A stretch of DNA of 13,208 nt from Pseudomonadota bacterium (GTDB lineage Bacteria > Pseudomonadota > Alphaproteobacteria > Rhizobiales > Xanthobacteraceae), in NCBI GenBank assembly GCA_023405565.1, contig JAEXXW010000266.1:1-13208 (forward strand). Reading direction: 5' to 3'. Positions 7,543-13,208 of this stretch are shown one piece after another; position 1 is the stretch's first letter, and each line of letters begins with the position of its first letter. Position numbers and translations under genes: made by a program. The notes beneath the pieces were generated by a model. The model ran no database searches. It had not been told where the DNA came from and saw nothing but the letters and a program-made list of their open reading frames with translations.

Positions 7543-9342
7543 CTATCGCCACGTCTTCGGAAGATCGGGATTGCCAAATCCCGTGCGATCCAGCGGCGCT
7601 TTCAGGATTCGGGACCGCATCGAATCCGATGGTTCCAGCATCTGCTGCGGCTGTGTTGGCGGCGCGTAGCCGAGGTCGTATGCGTCGTCTTCATGGTGCT
7701 TCTGGCTCATGGTCGCACTCCGCCAGCGTTCGACCACCGAGACGATCAGGTCCGAGCCGGTGTCAGTATTGACACGCCCGCTCATGCCGACATCGCTACT
7801 TGGTCGGAACGCCGGCGGCAAATTCCTGAATTTCATCTGCATCGGCAGAGCAACGCCCGGGCCGAACACGAAAGCTTCGGCGGTTCCCAGCGACGGCAGG
7901 AATGACAAAAGGCTCGATGCGGCGTCGGAAACCGCAGACCTGATCAATGCATGATCGCGCTCGTTCGACAACCGCATCGCGAACAAGGTGTTGCATTGAG
8001 AGATGATGTTGGGATCGATCTCCGCCGGCCGCTGAGTCACGAGGCCAAGGAACACGCCGTATTTACGGCCCTCCTTTGCGATGCGTGACAGCGCACGGCG
8101 CGTCGGGCCGAATGCAATCTTGGCATCGGCTGCTGCGTAACGATGCGCTTCTTCGCAGATGAACAGAAGCGGCGCGACGCCATCGCTCCACAAGCCAAAG
8201 TCGAATGCCATGCGCGACAGCACGGAGACGACCGAATCGACCACCTCGGCCGGAAAACCGCCGAGTTGCATCACCGTCATCGGCTTGCCGTTTGCAGGCA
8301 GTCGAAACAGGTTCGATATGGTTTCCGCCATTGTGTCGCCGCCGACATTGGCGTTTTCGAACATGAAGGCGTAGCGCGGATTGTTGCGAAAGGTCTGTAT
8401 CCGCTGCAGCAATTTATAATGGTGCATTCGCGATGAGCGGTTCTCAAGCTTGCCCATGCTTTCGTCGATCAGTGTAATCAGGTCCTCAAGCCGGTAAGGC
8501 GTGGGCGTGTCGGCCGTGAAACCGGCGCTCTTCGGATCGCGACGTTTTGCGAACGAACGATCACTGGAATTGCGGTACTGGAGATACGCCCCTTTCGCGA
8601 GAGGGATCACTTCTGCGAGGATTTCAACTTCCTCCGGAACACCCGGCCGTCTGCCGAAGAAGACATCGATTGTTTCCTCGAAATTGAAAAGCCAGAACGG
8701 CAAGCGAAGATTGCGCGGATTCAAAACCTGGGCCTTGTCGCCGAAACAGCGGCCATATTCGCTATGCGGATCGATCAGGAAAATGCGTAAATCGGGACGC
8801 GCCGCGAGTACCTGCTGCAGGATGATGGCAACGCCGCTCGATTTTCCGACGCCGGTCGTTCCGAGAATCGCAAAATGCTTGTTGAGCAGCTCATCAATAT
8901 TGATCGATGCATTGATCTGCCGTGCCTGACGAAGCGTTCCGATCTGCCCAGTGTCCTTGGCGTCGCCATACACAATGCGCAGTTCTTCGTCCGTCATCAG
9001 AAGCGCAGGATCGCCAATGGTCGGGTATTCGGTGATACCGCGCGTGAAAACAGGACCGCCGTCTGTCTCTTTGACTTCGCCGAACAGATCAATATGGGCG
9101 ATGTTGATACCGCGCGAACCGGCCTGCTCCGAAATGCTGGTGACCATGCCAATGATGACCACGTCACTGCTCACGATGCCGAGAAATTTGCCGACCGTTG
9201 CGCGCGCGGCATCATGCGTGCCGTTGCCTGCATTATTCAGTTCGATTGTCGCGTTTGCTCCTCCAACGGACATGACACGTCCGATGATCTGACGTTCCGT
9301 CGTGGTCGAAGAAGGTTCGCCGTGAGTGTGAGTCGCGTCCAT
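7543..9342 (-). CDS. HerA/DUF87-type DNA-translocase ATPase
   Basis: This 599-residue protein has HerA architecture. An N-terminal beta-rich HAS-barrel-like region (about 17-110, beginning RQIIGRVMSVGG) precedes a FtsK/HerA RecA-like ATPase. Walker A is GTTGVGKSS (161-169, K167), followed by FLIDPHSEYG. Walker B is LLFICEEAHRY with E397-E398. The TQRPAEIDP segment supplies a likely arginine finger (R438), followed by SQCNTLFAMRL. The C-terminal 90 residues look poorly ordered. HerA proteins are hexameric DNA pumps that usually work with the nuclease NurA in archaea, or with Sir2/DUF4297 effectors in bacterial defence. No such partner is encoded within several kilobases, so its job here is unknown; DNA repair or replication support is an inference. 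The start ATG (9342-9340) has no clear Shine-Dalgarno sequence. Confidence 0.88.
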   Translation of the reverse strand: MDATHTHGEPSSTTTERQIIGRVMSVGGANATIELNNAGNGTHDAARATVGKFLGIVSSDVVIIGMVTSISEQAGSRGINIAHIDLFGEVKETDGGPVFTRGITEYPTIGDPALLMTDEELRIVYGDAKDTGQIGTLRQARQINASINIDELLNKHFAILGTTGVGKSSGVAIILQQVLAARPDLRIFLIDPHSEYGRCFGDKAQVLNPRNLRLPFWLFNFEETIDVFFGRRPGVPEEVEILAEVIPLAKGAYLQYRNSSDRSFAKRRDPKSAGFTADTPTPYRLEDLITLIDESMGKLENRSSRMHHYKLLQRIQTFRNNPRYAFMFENANVGGDTMAETISNLFRLPANGKPMTVMQLGGFPAEVVDSVVSVLSRMAFDFGLWSDGVAPLLFICEEAHRYAAADAKIAFGPTRRALSRIAKEGRKYGVFLGLVTQRPAEIDPNIISQCNTLFAMRLSNERDHALIRSAVSDAASSLLSFLPSLGTAEAFVFGPGVALPMQMKFRNLPPAFRPSSDVGMSGRVNTDTGSDLIVSVVERWRSATMSQKHHEDDAYDLGYAPPTQPQQMLEPSDSMRSRILKAPLDRTGFGNPDLPKTWR

Positions 9343-9563
9343 GAAGAATCGGATTGCGTGAGTTGAGGAGATGGCGGAGTCGCAGATTAACCCGCAGACG
9401 TCCGTGTCCTCTTAACGAGGTCCCGATCGACGAGACTTCGTTGCAAAATCGTTAATCGATGATGATTGAGCGTCGCGGAAAATTCAGAAAATCAAGGTTC
9501 CGCAGAAGCGCGCCGGTCTGCGATCCGCGTGAAAGAATTGATTCAAGTTCAACAAGGACAGGA
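9343..9563. other. Gene-free stretch upstream of the HerA-like gene
   Basis: I see no credible gene here. It must hold the promoter of the minus-strand HerA-like gene, but no clear -35/-10 pair stands out. It contains a 7-bp inverted repeat, TTAACGA (9412-9418) and TCGTTAA (9449-9455), with a 30-nt spacer, which may be an operator-like pair. It also contains several GANTC sites, for example GAATC 9346-9350 and GAGTC 9377-9381, the target of the CcrM methylase in alphaproteobacteria. Confidence 0.4.
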
Positions 9564-9596
9564 ATCCGAAGCCCCGTTTTTTGAGGGGCTTCGGAT
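9564..9596 (-). terminator. Strong hairpin downstream of the small secreted protein gene
   Basis: A perfect 12-bp stem, ATCCGAAGCCCC (9564-9575) with its complement (9585-9596), encloses a 9-nt loop. On the minus strand the stem begins 10 nt after the stop codon of the 86-residue gene, the position expected of a terminator. The T/A run sits in the loop rather than after the stem, so it is not a textbook intrinsic terminator. It may act as a 3'-end stabiliser or a Rho-assisted stop. Confidence 0.6.
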
Positions 9597-9606
9597 ATTC
9601 GCATTA

Positions 9607-9867
9607 CTACCGGCAAACGCGGCGCGGACCCCACGGGGTATTGCGCCACCAGCAGCGAGGGCCGGCATAGGCATATGGTCCACGTGCCCAATTGCGGCGA
9701 CAGCCGCCATACGGTCCGCGGTGCCAGCCTGGTCCGCAGCCACCGGCGACCTGAATCACATCGGTTGGAGTCTGAACGGGATTTTGAGTTCCAGGAAAGG
9801 CATTGGCACTAAATGCTGTCAGCGCGATTGCGCCGGTAAACACAGCGGTGAACACCAACTTGCGCAT
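9607..9867 (-). CDS. Small secreted Cys/Trp-rich protein, GCG-prefix (GCG_CRPN-like) family
   Basis: This 86-residue protein has a clear Sec signal peptide: MRK, a hydrophobic core (LVFTAVFTGAIALTAF), then SANA, with cleavage predicted after A23. The mature part has four cysteines (C44, C56, C72, C85) and five tryptophans. It contains GCGPGWHRGPYGGCRRN (43-59), matching the GCG-prefix small proteins annotated in many Hyphomicrobiales, and later Arg/Gly/Pro-rich aromatic text. Function is unknown; the even cysteine number suggests two disulfides in the periplasm or outside. Translation signals are excellent: AGGAGGT (9880-9874 on the minus strand) sits 6 nt before ATG 9867, so it could be abundantly made. 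It appears to be a single-gene unit with its own downstream hairpin. The signal peptide and strong ribosome site make it very likely a real gene. Confidence 0.85.
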   Translation of the reverse strand: MRKLVFTAVFTGAIALTAFSANAFPGTQNPVQTPTDVIQVAGGCGPGWHRGPYGGCRRNWARGPYAYAGPRCWWRNTPWGPRRVCR

Positions 9868-9988
9868 TGCGGCACCTCCTCGGTCCTATTGCGTCGTATC
9901 CGGATCCGCCCGGCGACGATGCAATTATCGGCTTTGGAGAATAGCGCTCCGCTAAAGACGGTTGCGTAATTTTAGAGGAAATAGTTGC

Positions 9989-10519
9989 TCAACGAACAAT
10001 GATACGCGTTTGTGGGCCAACCTGTTCCAGCAGTCGCAAAAGATCGTTTTGCCGAAGTCCAACGCAACCGGCGGTCGGCTTGAAGCCATCACGCGCGATA
10101 TGGATGAAGACCGCGCTACCCCGACCGGCCACCCGCGGGCGATCATTGTGGTCGATCTCGATGATGAGGTCATAGAGGCTGTCGGCCCGCATCAGCCGGT
10201 CGCCGGGTTCTCCGGGCCCGCGGCGTACCGGACGGTTGTATCGCCGGTCGGCGGGGTCTTCGCTCCAGGCGTCGGCGGGCCCGATGGCCCGGACCGGCAG
10301 CCAGGTTCGCGGGCGGGTGATTCGGTCCTGCCGCCACCAGAGCCGCTTCAACCGGAAGCTTCCCCGGGGGGTGCCCCCGTCGCCCTCCCGCTTATTGGCC
10401 AGAATGCCGCCTCGCCCCAGCGAAACGGGGATAGCGGCGTGGCCTGCCTTTAAAATACCACGGCTTTTGGCTCCGGGTTGTCTATGAACCTCAATATGGA
10501 CTAATGGCCGTGGTGGCAT
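9989..10519 (-). CDS. YkuD-family L,D-transpeptidase, short form
   Basis: This 176-residue protein consists of little more than a YkuD catalytic domain. Visible parts are LGRGGILANKREGDGGTPRGSF (34-55), RLWWR (59-63), WSEDPADRRYNRPV (85-98) and the active site: H140 in AVFIHIARDGFKPTAGCVGL, with nucleophile C152. The family forms 3-3 peptidoglycan cross-links or attaches proteins to peptidoglycan. The start is ATG 10519-10517. The codons just before it on the minus strand read TAA ACC, so no upstream start can add a signal peptide, and none is present within the protein. Export or a cytoplasmic role is therefore unclear, although short signal-less members of this COG3786-like group are, as I recall, common in this order. 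It lies 121 bp upstream of the small secreted protein gene on the same strand. Confidence 0.88.
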   Translation of the reverse strand: MPPRPLVHIEVHRQPGAKSRGILKAGHAAIPVSLGRGGILANKREGDGGTPRGSFRLKRLWWRQDRITRPRTWLPVRAIGPADAWSEDPADRRYNRPVRRGPGEPGDRLMRADSLYDLIIEIDHNDRPRVAGRGSAVFIHIARDGFKPTAGCVGLRQNDLLRLLEQVGPQTRIIVR

Positions 10520-10569
10520 GGTTTAGTAGGGTGAGCCGGTTCCAAACTTACCAATTAGGCAACTCTCGC

Positions 10570-10598
10570 TTGCCCTTTTAATCTCACATGCCCTATTT
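10570..10598 (+). promoter_or_regulatory. cenR: Candidate promoter of the response-regulator gene
   Basis: TTGCCC (10570-10575) and CTATTT (10593-10598) are 17 bp apart, a plausible alphaproteobacterial housekeeping promoter. It would give a leader of about 60 nt before ATG 10664. A TAATAT hexamer at 10612-10617 is an alternative -10 but lacks a convincing -35. The intergenic space is shared with the divergent L,D-transpeptidase gene. Confidence 0.3.
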
Positions 10599-10617
10599 CG
10601 CGACAAATCTGTAATAT

Positions 10618-10659
10618 TGGTCCCGAAAGCGGGTCCAGATCACAGGCCCTTGGGGGGCC
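10618..10659 (+). promoter_or_regulatory. cenR: Two tandem hairpins in the response-regulator leader, the second covering the ribosome site
   Basis: The first hairpin runs from 10618 to 10637: TGG-T-CCCG, loop AAAG, CGGG-T-CCA, with one T/T mismatch. The second pairs GGCCC (10645-10649) with GGGCC (10655-10659). The G-run at 10652-10657 that would serve as Shine-Dalgarno lies in its loop and 3' arm, so translation may be reduced when it folds. No riboswitch family is recognised. Confidence 0.35.
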
Positions 10660-10663
10660 ACCC

Positions 10664-11350
10664 ATGTCGAATGTGCGAAAAATCCTGATTGTCGACGACG
10701 ATGCCGAGCTACGGGATACGCTCGTGGAGCAGCTCGCTTTGCACGAGGAATTCGAGGCTTTGGGCGAGGAAAATGGCGCCAAGGGCGTCCAGGCCGCCAA
10801 GGCTGGTCAGATCGATCTCGTCATCATGGATGTCGGCTTGCCGGACATGGATGGCCGCGAGGCGGTCCGCCTGCTGCGCAAGGCGGGCTTCAAGGCGCCG
10901 GTCATCATGCTGACGGGTCACGACACTGATTCGGACACCATCCTGGGTCTTGAGGCGGGCGCTAACGATTATGTGACCAAGCCCTTCCGCTTCGCGGTGC
11001 TGCTGGCGCGCATCCGCGCCCAGCTTCGCCAGCATGAGGCGAGCGAGGATGCTGTTTTCACGATCGGACCATACAGCTTCCGGCCAAGCTCAAAGCTTTT
11101 GACCGGCGACAAGGGCAGCAAGGTGCGCCTGACCGAGAAGGAAACGGCGATCCTTCGCTACCTTTATCGGGCCGGACAGCGGCCGGTCTCCCGTGAGACA
11201 TTGCTGCAGGAGGTGTGGGGCTATAATTCGGGCGTGACCACGCATACGCTCGAAACGCACGTCTATCGTCTTCGTCAGAAGGTCGAAAAGGATGCAGCCA
11301 ACCCCACGATTCTTGTGACGGACGCGGGTGGATACAAACTGGTGCCATAG
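10664..11350 (+). CDS. cenR: OmpR-family response regulator, CenR/OtpR-like
   Basis: This 228-residue protein has a full receiver domain (about 5-120) with acidic pocket D11-D12-D13, phospho-acceptor D56 in VIMDVGLPDMDG, T84 and K106 in DYVTKPF. A winged-helix DNA-binding domain follows (about 132-228, with LTEKETAILRYLYR, the THTLETHVYRLRQKVEK recognition region and DAGGYKLV). Such regulators control transcription after phosphorylation by a histidine kinase; none is encoded here. The sequence (ILGLEAGANDYVTKPFRF-x-VLLARIRAQLRQHE) and the adjacent cyclic-nucleotide-binding-fold gene match what I recall of CenR, called OtpR in Brucella, a cell-envelope regulator. The symbol is therefore an assignment from memory and context. 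A hairpin straddles its stop codon. Confidence 0.8.
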   Translation: MSNVRKILIVDDDAELRDTLVEQLALHEEFEALGEENGAKGVQAAKAGQIDLVIMDVGLPDMDGREAVRLLRKAGFKAPVIMLTGHDTDSDTILGLEAGANDYVTKPFRFAVLLARIRAQLRQHEASEDAVFTIGPYSFRPSSKLLTGDKGSKVRLTEKETAILRYLYRAGQRPVSRETLLQEVWGYNSGVTTHTLETHVYRLRQKVEKDAANPTILVTDAGGYKLVP

Positions 11351-11356
11351 GCACCA
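11340..11356 (+). other. Hairpin straddling the response-regulator stop codon
   Basis: TGGTGCC (11340-11346) and GGCACCA (11350-11356) are perfectly complementary around a 3-nt ATA loop. The TAG stop (11348-11350) lies in the loop and first base of the 3' arm, and the next start codon is 7 nt downstream. It may mark a coupling or processing point between the two genes. Confidence 0.4.
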
Positions 11357-11362
11357 TTCCCA

Positions 11363-11833
11363 ATGAGCATCGACGAGGATATCGCGATCCTGGAACAAGT
11401 GCCGATGCTCAAAGTCCTCGGCCGTACCGTATTGCGTCTGATTGCTGTTGCTGCAGAAACAAGGCAGGTGGAAGAGGGCGAAGTTCTCTTTCGCCCGAAT
11501 GAGCGTATCGACTGCGCCTATCTCGTTCAGGACGGGACGTTCACTCTGAGGGCCGATCCCGCGTCGCCGACAAAGATGATGGACGCGGGCCCGGGTATGT
11601 TGCTCGGCGAATTCGCATTGATCAGCGATGCGGTGCATCCCCTCAGTGCCACGGCGCAGGGATCGTGCACCGTGATGCGCATCTCGCGCAGCATGTTCAG
11701 GAAGATCCTGGAAGATGACGCAGATGCCGCTGTGCGCCTGCGCGATTTTCTGGTGCGACGGGCGCGTCAGTCGATGGCCGATATGCTGCTCGTGCGTGAT
11801 GCGCTCGATCCGGAGCGGGGCGCGCAGAATTAG
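11363..11833 (+). CDS. Cyclic-nucleotide-binding-fold protein without DNA-binding domain
   Basis: This 156-residue protein is a lone CAP-type cNMP-binding domain. The N-terminal helix (DEDIAILEQVPMLKVL) precedes the beta-roll VEEGEVLFRPNERIDCAYLVQDGTFTLR (36-63), then the phosphate-binding cassette MLLGEFALISDAVHPLSATA (79-98) and a C-terminal helical part. There is no helix-turn-helix, kinase or channel part. In the cassette the glutamate is present (G82-E83), but the arginine that normally follows proline and holds the cyclic phosphate is Leu94 (HPLSATA instead of PRSAT/PRTAT). Canonical cAMP/cGMP binding is therefore doubtful. The gene starts 12 bp after the response regulator, has no clear Shine-Dalgarno sequence and is probably translationally coupled to it. 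As I recall, Brucella has the same pair. A partner role to the regulator is an inference. Confidence 0.87.
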   Translation: MSIDEDIAILEQVPMLKVLGRTVLRLIAVAAETRQVEEGEVLFRPNERIDCAYLVQDGTFTLRADPASPTKMMDAGPGMLLGEFALISDAVHPLSATAQGSCTVMRISRSMFRKILEDDADAAVRLRDFLVRRARQSMADMLLVRDALDPERGAQN

Positions 11834-12645
11834 ACTTCAAACGTCGCCGTCACCGGCACATGATCCGACGGTTGCGCCCAGCCGCGCGCCTCTTTTGAGA
11901 TCTTGATATCCGACACGCGATCCATCAGCGCCGGCGCCAGCCACATGTGATCGAGGCGCCGGCCTTTGTCGGCGGCTTTCCAGTCCGGTGAGCGATAGCT
12001 CCACCACGTGAAGAGTTTCGTCGGTTCGGGCACCAATTCGCGCATCGCATCGACCCAGCCGCCGGCCTTCTGCGCCGCATTGAGTTTCTCGGTTTCGATC
12101 GGCGTATGCGAGACGACATCGAGAAGCTGCTTGTGACTCCACACGTCATGCTCGCGCGGCGCGACATTCAAATCGCCGAGCAGGATGGAGCGCGCATTGC
12201 CATTGACATGCACCTCCTCGCAATCACGCAACTCGTCGAGGAATGACAGCTTGTGCTTGAATTTCGGGTTGGCTTCCGGATCAGGAATATCGCCGCCGGC
12301 CGGAACATAGAGATTATGGACGACGATCGGATCCTTGAGACCCGCCTGTTCGCCGAGCGTCACCGAGACATGGCGTGAATCGCTCAGCCCGCAAAAGCTG
12401 CGCTTGCTGGTCGATTCGAACGGAAAACGCGAGAGCACGACGACGCCGTGATAGCCCTTCTGCCCGTTCATCGCCGCGTGCTCATAGCCGAGCCGCTTGA
12501 AACGCTTCAGCGGAAACTTGTCGTCAGGGCATTTGGTTTCCTGCAGACACAGGACATCCGGCCGCGCCGCCTTGATGAATTTTGCCACGAGATCGATGCG
12601 GAACCGCACCGAATTGACATTCCAGGTTGTGACCTTGAGTTTCAT
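11830..12645 (-). CDS. xthA: Exodeoxyribonuclease III (AP endonuclease family)
   Basis: This 271-residue protein is a complete exonuclease III of the exonuclease-endonuclease-phosphatase fold, acting in base-excision repair at abasic sites and on 3' ends. The active-site parts in order are MKLKVTTWNVNSVR (N9, N11), LCLQETK with the metal ligand E36, NLYVPAGGD with Y113, LLGDLNVAP with D158 and N160, the RRLDHMW strand, and the final PSDHVPV with D261 and catalytic H262. Length agrees with the family. The start ATG 12645-12643 gives the standard N-terminus. Its TAA stop shares the bases TTAG (11830-11833) with the TAG stop of the convergent cNMP-fold gene, an overlap of 4 bp. The aminotransferase gene is 83 bp upstream on the same strand and may be co-transcribed. 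Confidence 0.96.
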   Translation of the reverse strand: MKLKVTTWNVNSVRFRIDLVAKFIKAARPDVLCLQETKCPDDKFPLKRFKRLGYEHAAMNGQKGYHGVVVLSRFPFESTSKRSFCGLSDSRHVSVTLGEQAGLKDPIVVHNLYVPAGGDIPDPEANPKFKHKLSFLDELRDCEEVHVNGNARSILLGDLNVAPREHDVWSHKQLLDVVSHTPIETEKLNAAQKAGGWVDAMRELVPEPTKLFTWWSYRSPDWKAADKGRRLDHMWLAPALMDRVSDIKISKEARGWAQPSDHVPVTATFEV

Positions 12646-12718
12646 GCGCGTTTAATAAGGCGCCCAACGCGCGATTTCCAGACGCGCTGCTGGATGGGCC
12701 ACAATCTTCACAGGATGG

Positions 12719-12739
12719 AAGTGGCTTTTCAGGCCACTT
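12719..12739 (-). other. Hairpin straddling the aminotransferase stop codon
   Basis: AAGTGGC (12719-12725) and GCCACTT (12733-12739) form a perfect 7-bp stem, and the TGA stop (12731-12729, minus strand) lies in the 7-nt loop. No U-tract follows, so it is a poor terminator candidate. It may be an mRNA-processing or stabilising structure before xthA. Confidence 0.35.
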
Positions 12740-13208
12740 TGCGGCTTTGCAGAAAATCGCGCATGCGCTCCAGCGCCTTGAGGATATTCTCGGTCGAGTT
12801 GGCGTAGCTGAGGCGCACATAGCCCTCGCCAAGGATACCGAAATCCGGTCCGCCGATGATCGCGACGCCTGCGTCTTCCAGAAGCGACGAGGCCAGGGCC
12901 TTCGCTTTCCAGCCGGTCTGCTTGATGTTGGGAAAGGCATAGAAAGCGCCTTTGGGGGTTGCGCAGGACACGCCGGGCAATGTGTTCAGACCATCGACCA
13001 CGACCTTGCGGCGCCGGTCGAACTCGGCGACCATTTTGGTGACTTCATCCTGCGGGCCCTGCAGCGCGGCGAGGCCGGCATATTGCGCCGATGCATTCAC
13101 ACAGGAATGCAGATTGACCGCAAGCTTGCGCGCATAGTCGTAAAGCTTGCCGGGCCAGATCGCATAGCCGAGCCGCCAGCCGGTCATGGCATAGGTCTTG
13201 GACCAGCC
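12729..13208 (-). CDS. Class I/II PLP-dependent aminotransferase, 3' part
   Basis: The gene is cut by the right edge; 159 C-terminal residues are visible. The first ones read GWSKTYAMTGWRLGYA, the PLP Schiff-base lysine motif of fold-type I aminotransferases (lysine in SKT, followed by the GWRLGY arginine that contacts the cofactor phosphate). Near the end GEGYVRLSYANSTENI carries the conserved arginine that binds the substrate alpha-carboxylate. This places it among the aspartate-aminotransferase-like group of about 390-400 residues, but the substrate cannot be read from this part. The ATG at 13187-13185 is internal, because the motif continues upstream of it to the edge. xthA lies 83 bp downstream on the same strand, and a hairpin spans the stop codon. 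Confidence 0.92.
   Translation of the reverse strand, partial: GWSKTYAMTGWRLGYAIWPGKLYDYARKLAVNLHSCVNASAQYAGLAALQGPQDEVTKMVAEFDRRRKVVVDGLNTLPGVSCATPKGAFYAFPNIKQTGWKAKALASSLLEDAGVAIIGGPDFGILGEGYVRLSYANSTENILKALERMRDFLQSRKVA

Noticed and set aside
7543..9342. HerA-like gene as part of a phage-defence system
   Set aside because: No effector or partner gene is adjacent, neighbours are core genes, and there are no mobile-element signs, so a defence call is not supported.
8875..9366. Plus-strand open frame opposite the 5' half of the HerA-like gene
   Set aside because: It overlaps well-supported HAS-barrel and ATPase coding sequence, and its translation has no recognisable features.
9412..9455. 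TTAACGA/TCGTTAA pair as a CtrA site
   Set aside because: The CtrA consensus is TTAA-N7-TTAA on one strand; here the halves are inverted and 30 nt apart. I only note it as an inverted repeat.
9466..9969. Plus-strand frame of 167 codons over the small secreted protein gene
   Set aside because: The minus-strand gene has a signal peptide, a family motif and a strong Shine-Dalgarno sequence; this frame has none and runs through the hairpin.
12001..12017. CACGTG core with flanking GAAGAG resembling parS
   Set aside because: Only the hexamer core and two flanking bases agree with the parS consensus, and it lies inside xthA. A second CACGTG near 9678 also has the wrong flanks.

Overview
The window looks like ordinary chromosome from an alphaproteobacterium of the order Hyphomicrobiales (Rhizobiales), probably near Nitrobacteraceae/Xanthobacteraceae. 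This rests on the high-GC coding style, the gene order rsmG-parA-parB, the leuS-lptE-holA block, a GCG-prefix secreted mini-protein, a CenR-like response regulator paired with a cyclic-nucleotide-binding-fold gene, and a palindromic intergenic repeat of the type common in Bradyrhizobium-like genomes. I see no phage, transposase, tRNA, rRNA or CRISPR.

Left part (1-2234, plus strand): the 3' end of rsmG (16S rRNA methyltransferase), then parA and parB, the chromosome-segregation pair. A 167-bp nested inverted-repeat element (2235-2401) separates parB from the convergent minus-strand block.

Centre-left (2405-6703, minus strand): leuS, lptE and holA, transcribed in that order. leuS and lptE overlap by 14 bp. 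They encode leucyl-tRNA synthetase, the LPS-assembly lipoprotein and the DNA polymerase III delta subunit.

Centre (6704-9606): yggS (PLP homeostasis) diverges from leuS and runs tail-to-tail, 3 bp apart, into a minus-strand HerA/DUF87-type ATPase with no nuclease partner in view. A 264-bp gene-free stretch with a strong hairpin follows.

Centre-right (9607-10519, minus strand): a small secreted Cys/Trp-rich protein with a very good Shine-Dalgarno sequence, and a short YkuD-type L,D-transpeptidase without a signal peptide.

Right part (10664-13208): an OmpR-family response regulator (CenR/OtpR-like) followed 12 bp later by a protein of cyclic-nucleotide-binding fold whose phosphate-binding arginine is replaced. 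This pair converges, with a 4-bp overlap, on the exonuclease III gene. The window ends inside a class I/II aminotransferase.

Most of the region is housekeeping. I found no convincing undescribed multi-gene system. The most useful leads are the degenerate cNMP-binding protein coupled to the envelope regulator, the orphan HerA-like translocase, the secreted mini-protein, and several hairpins placed at starts or stops.
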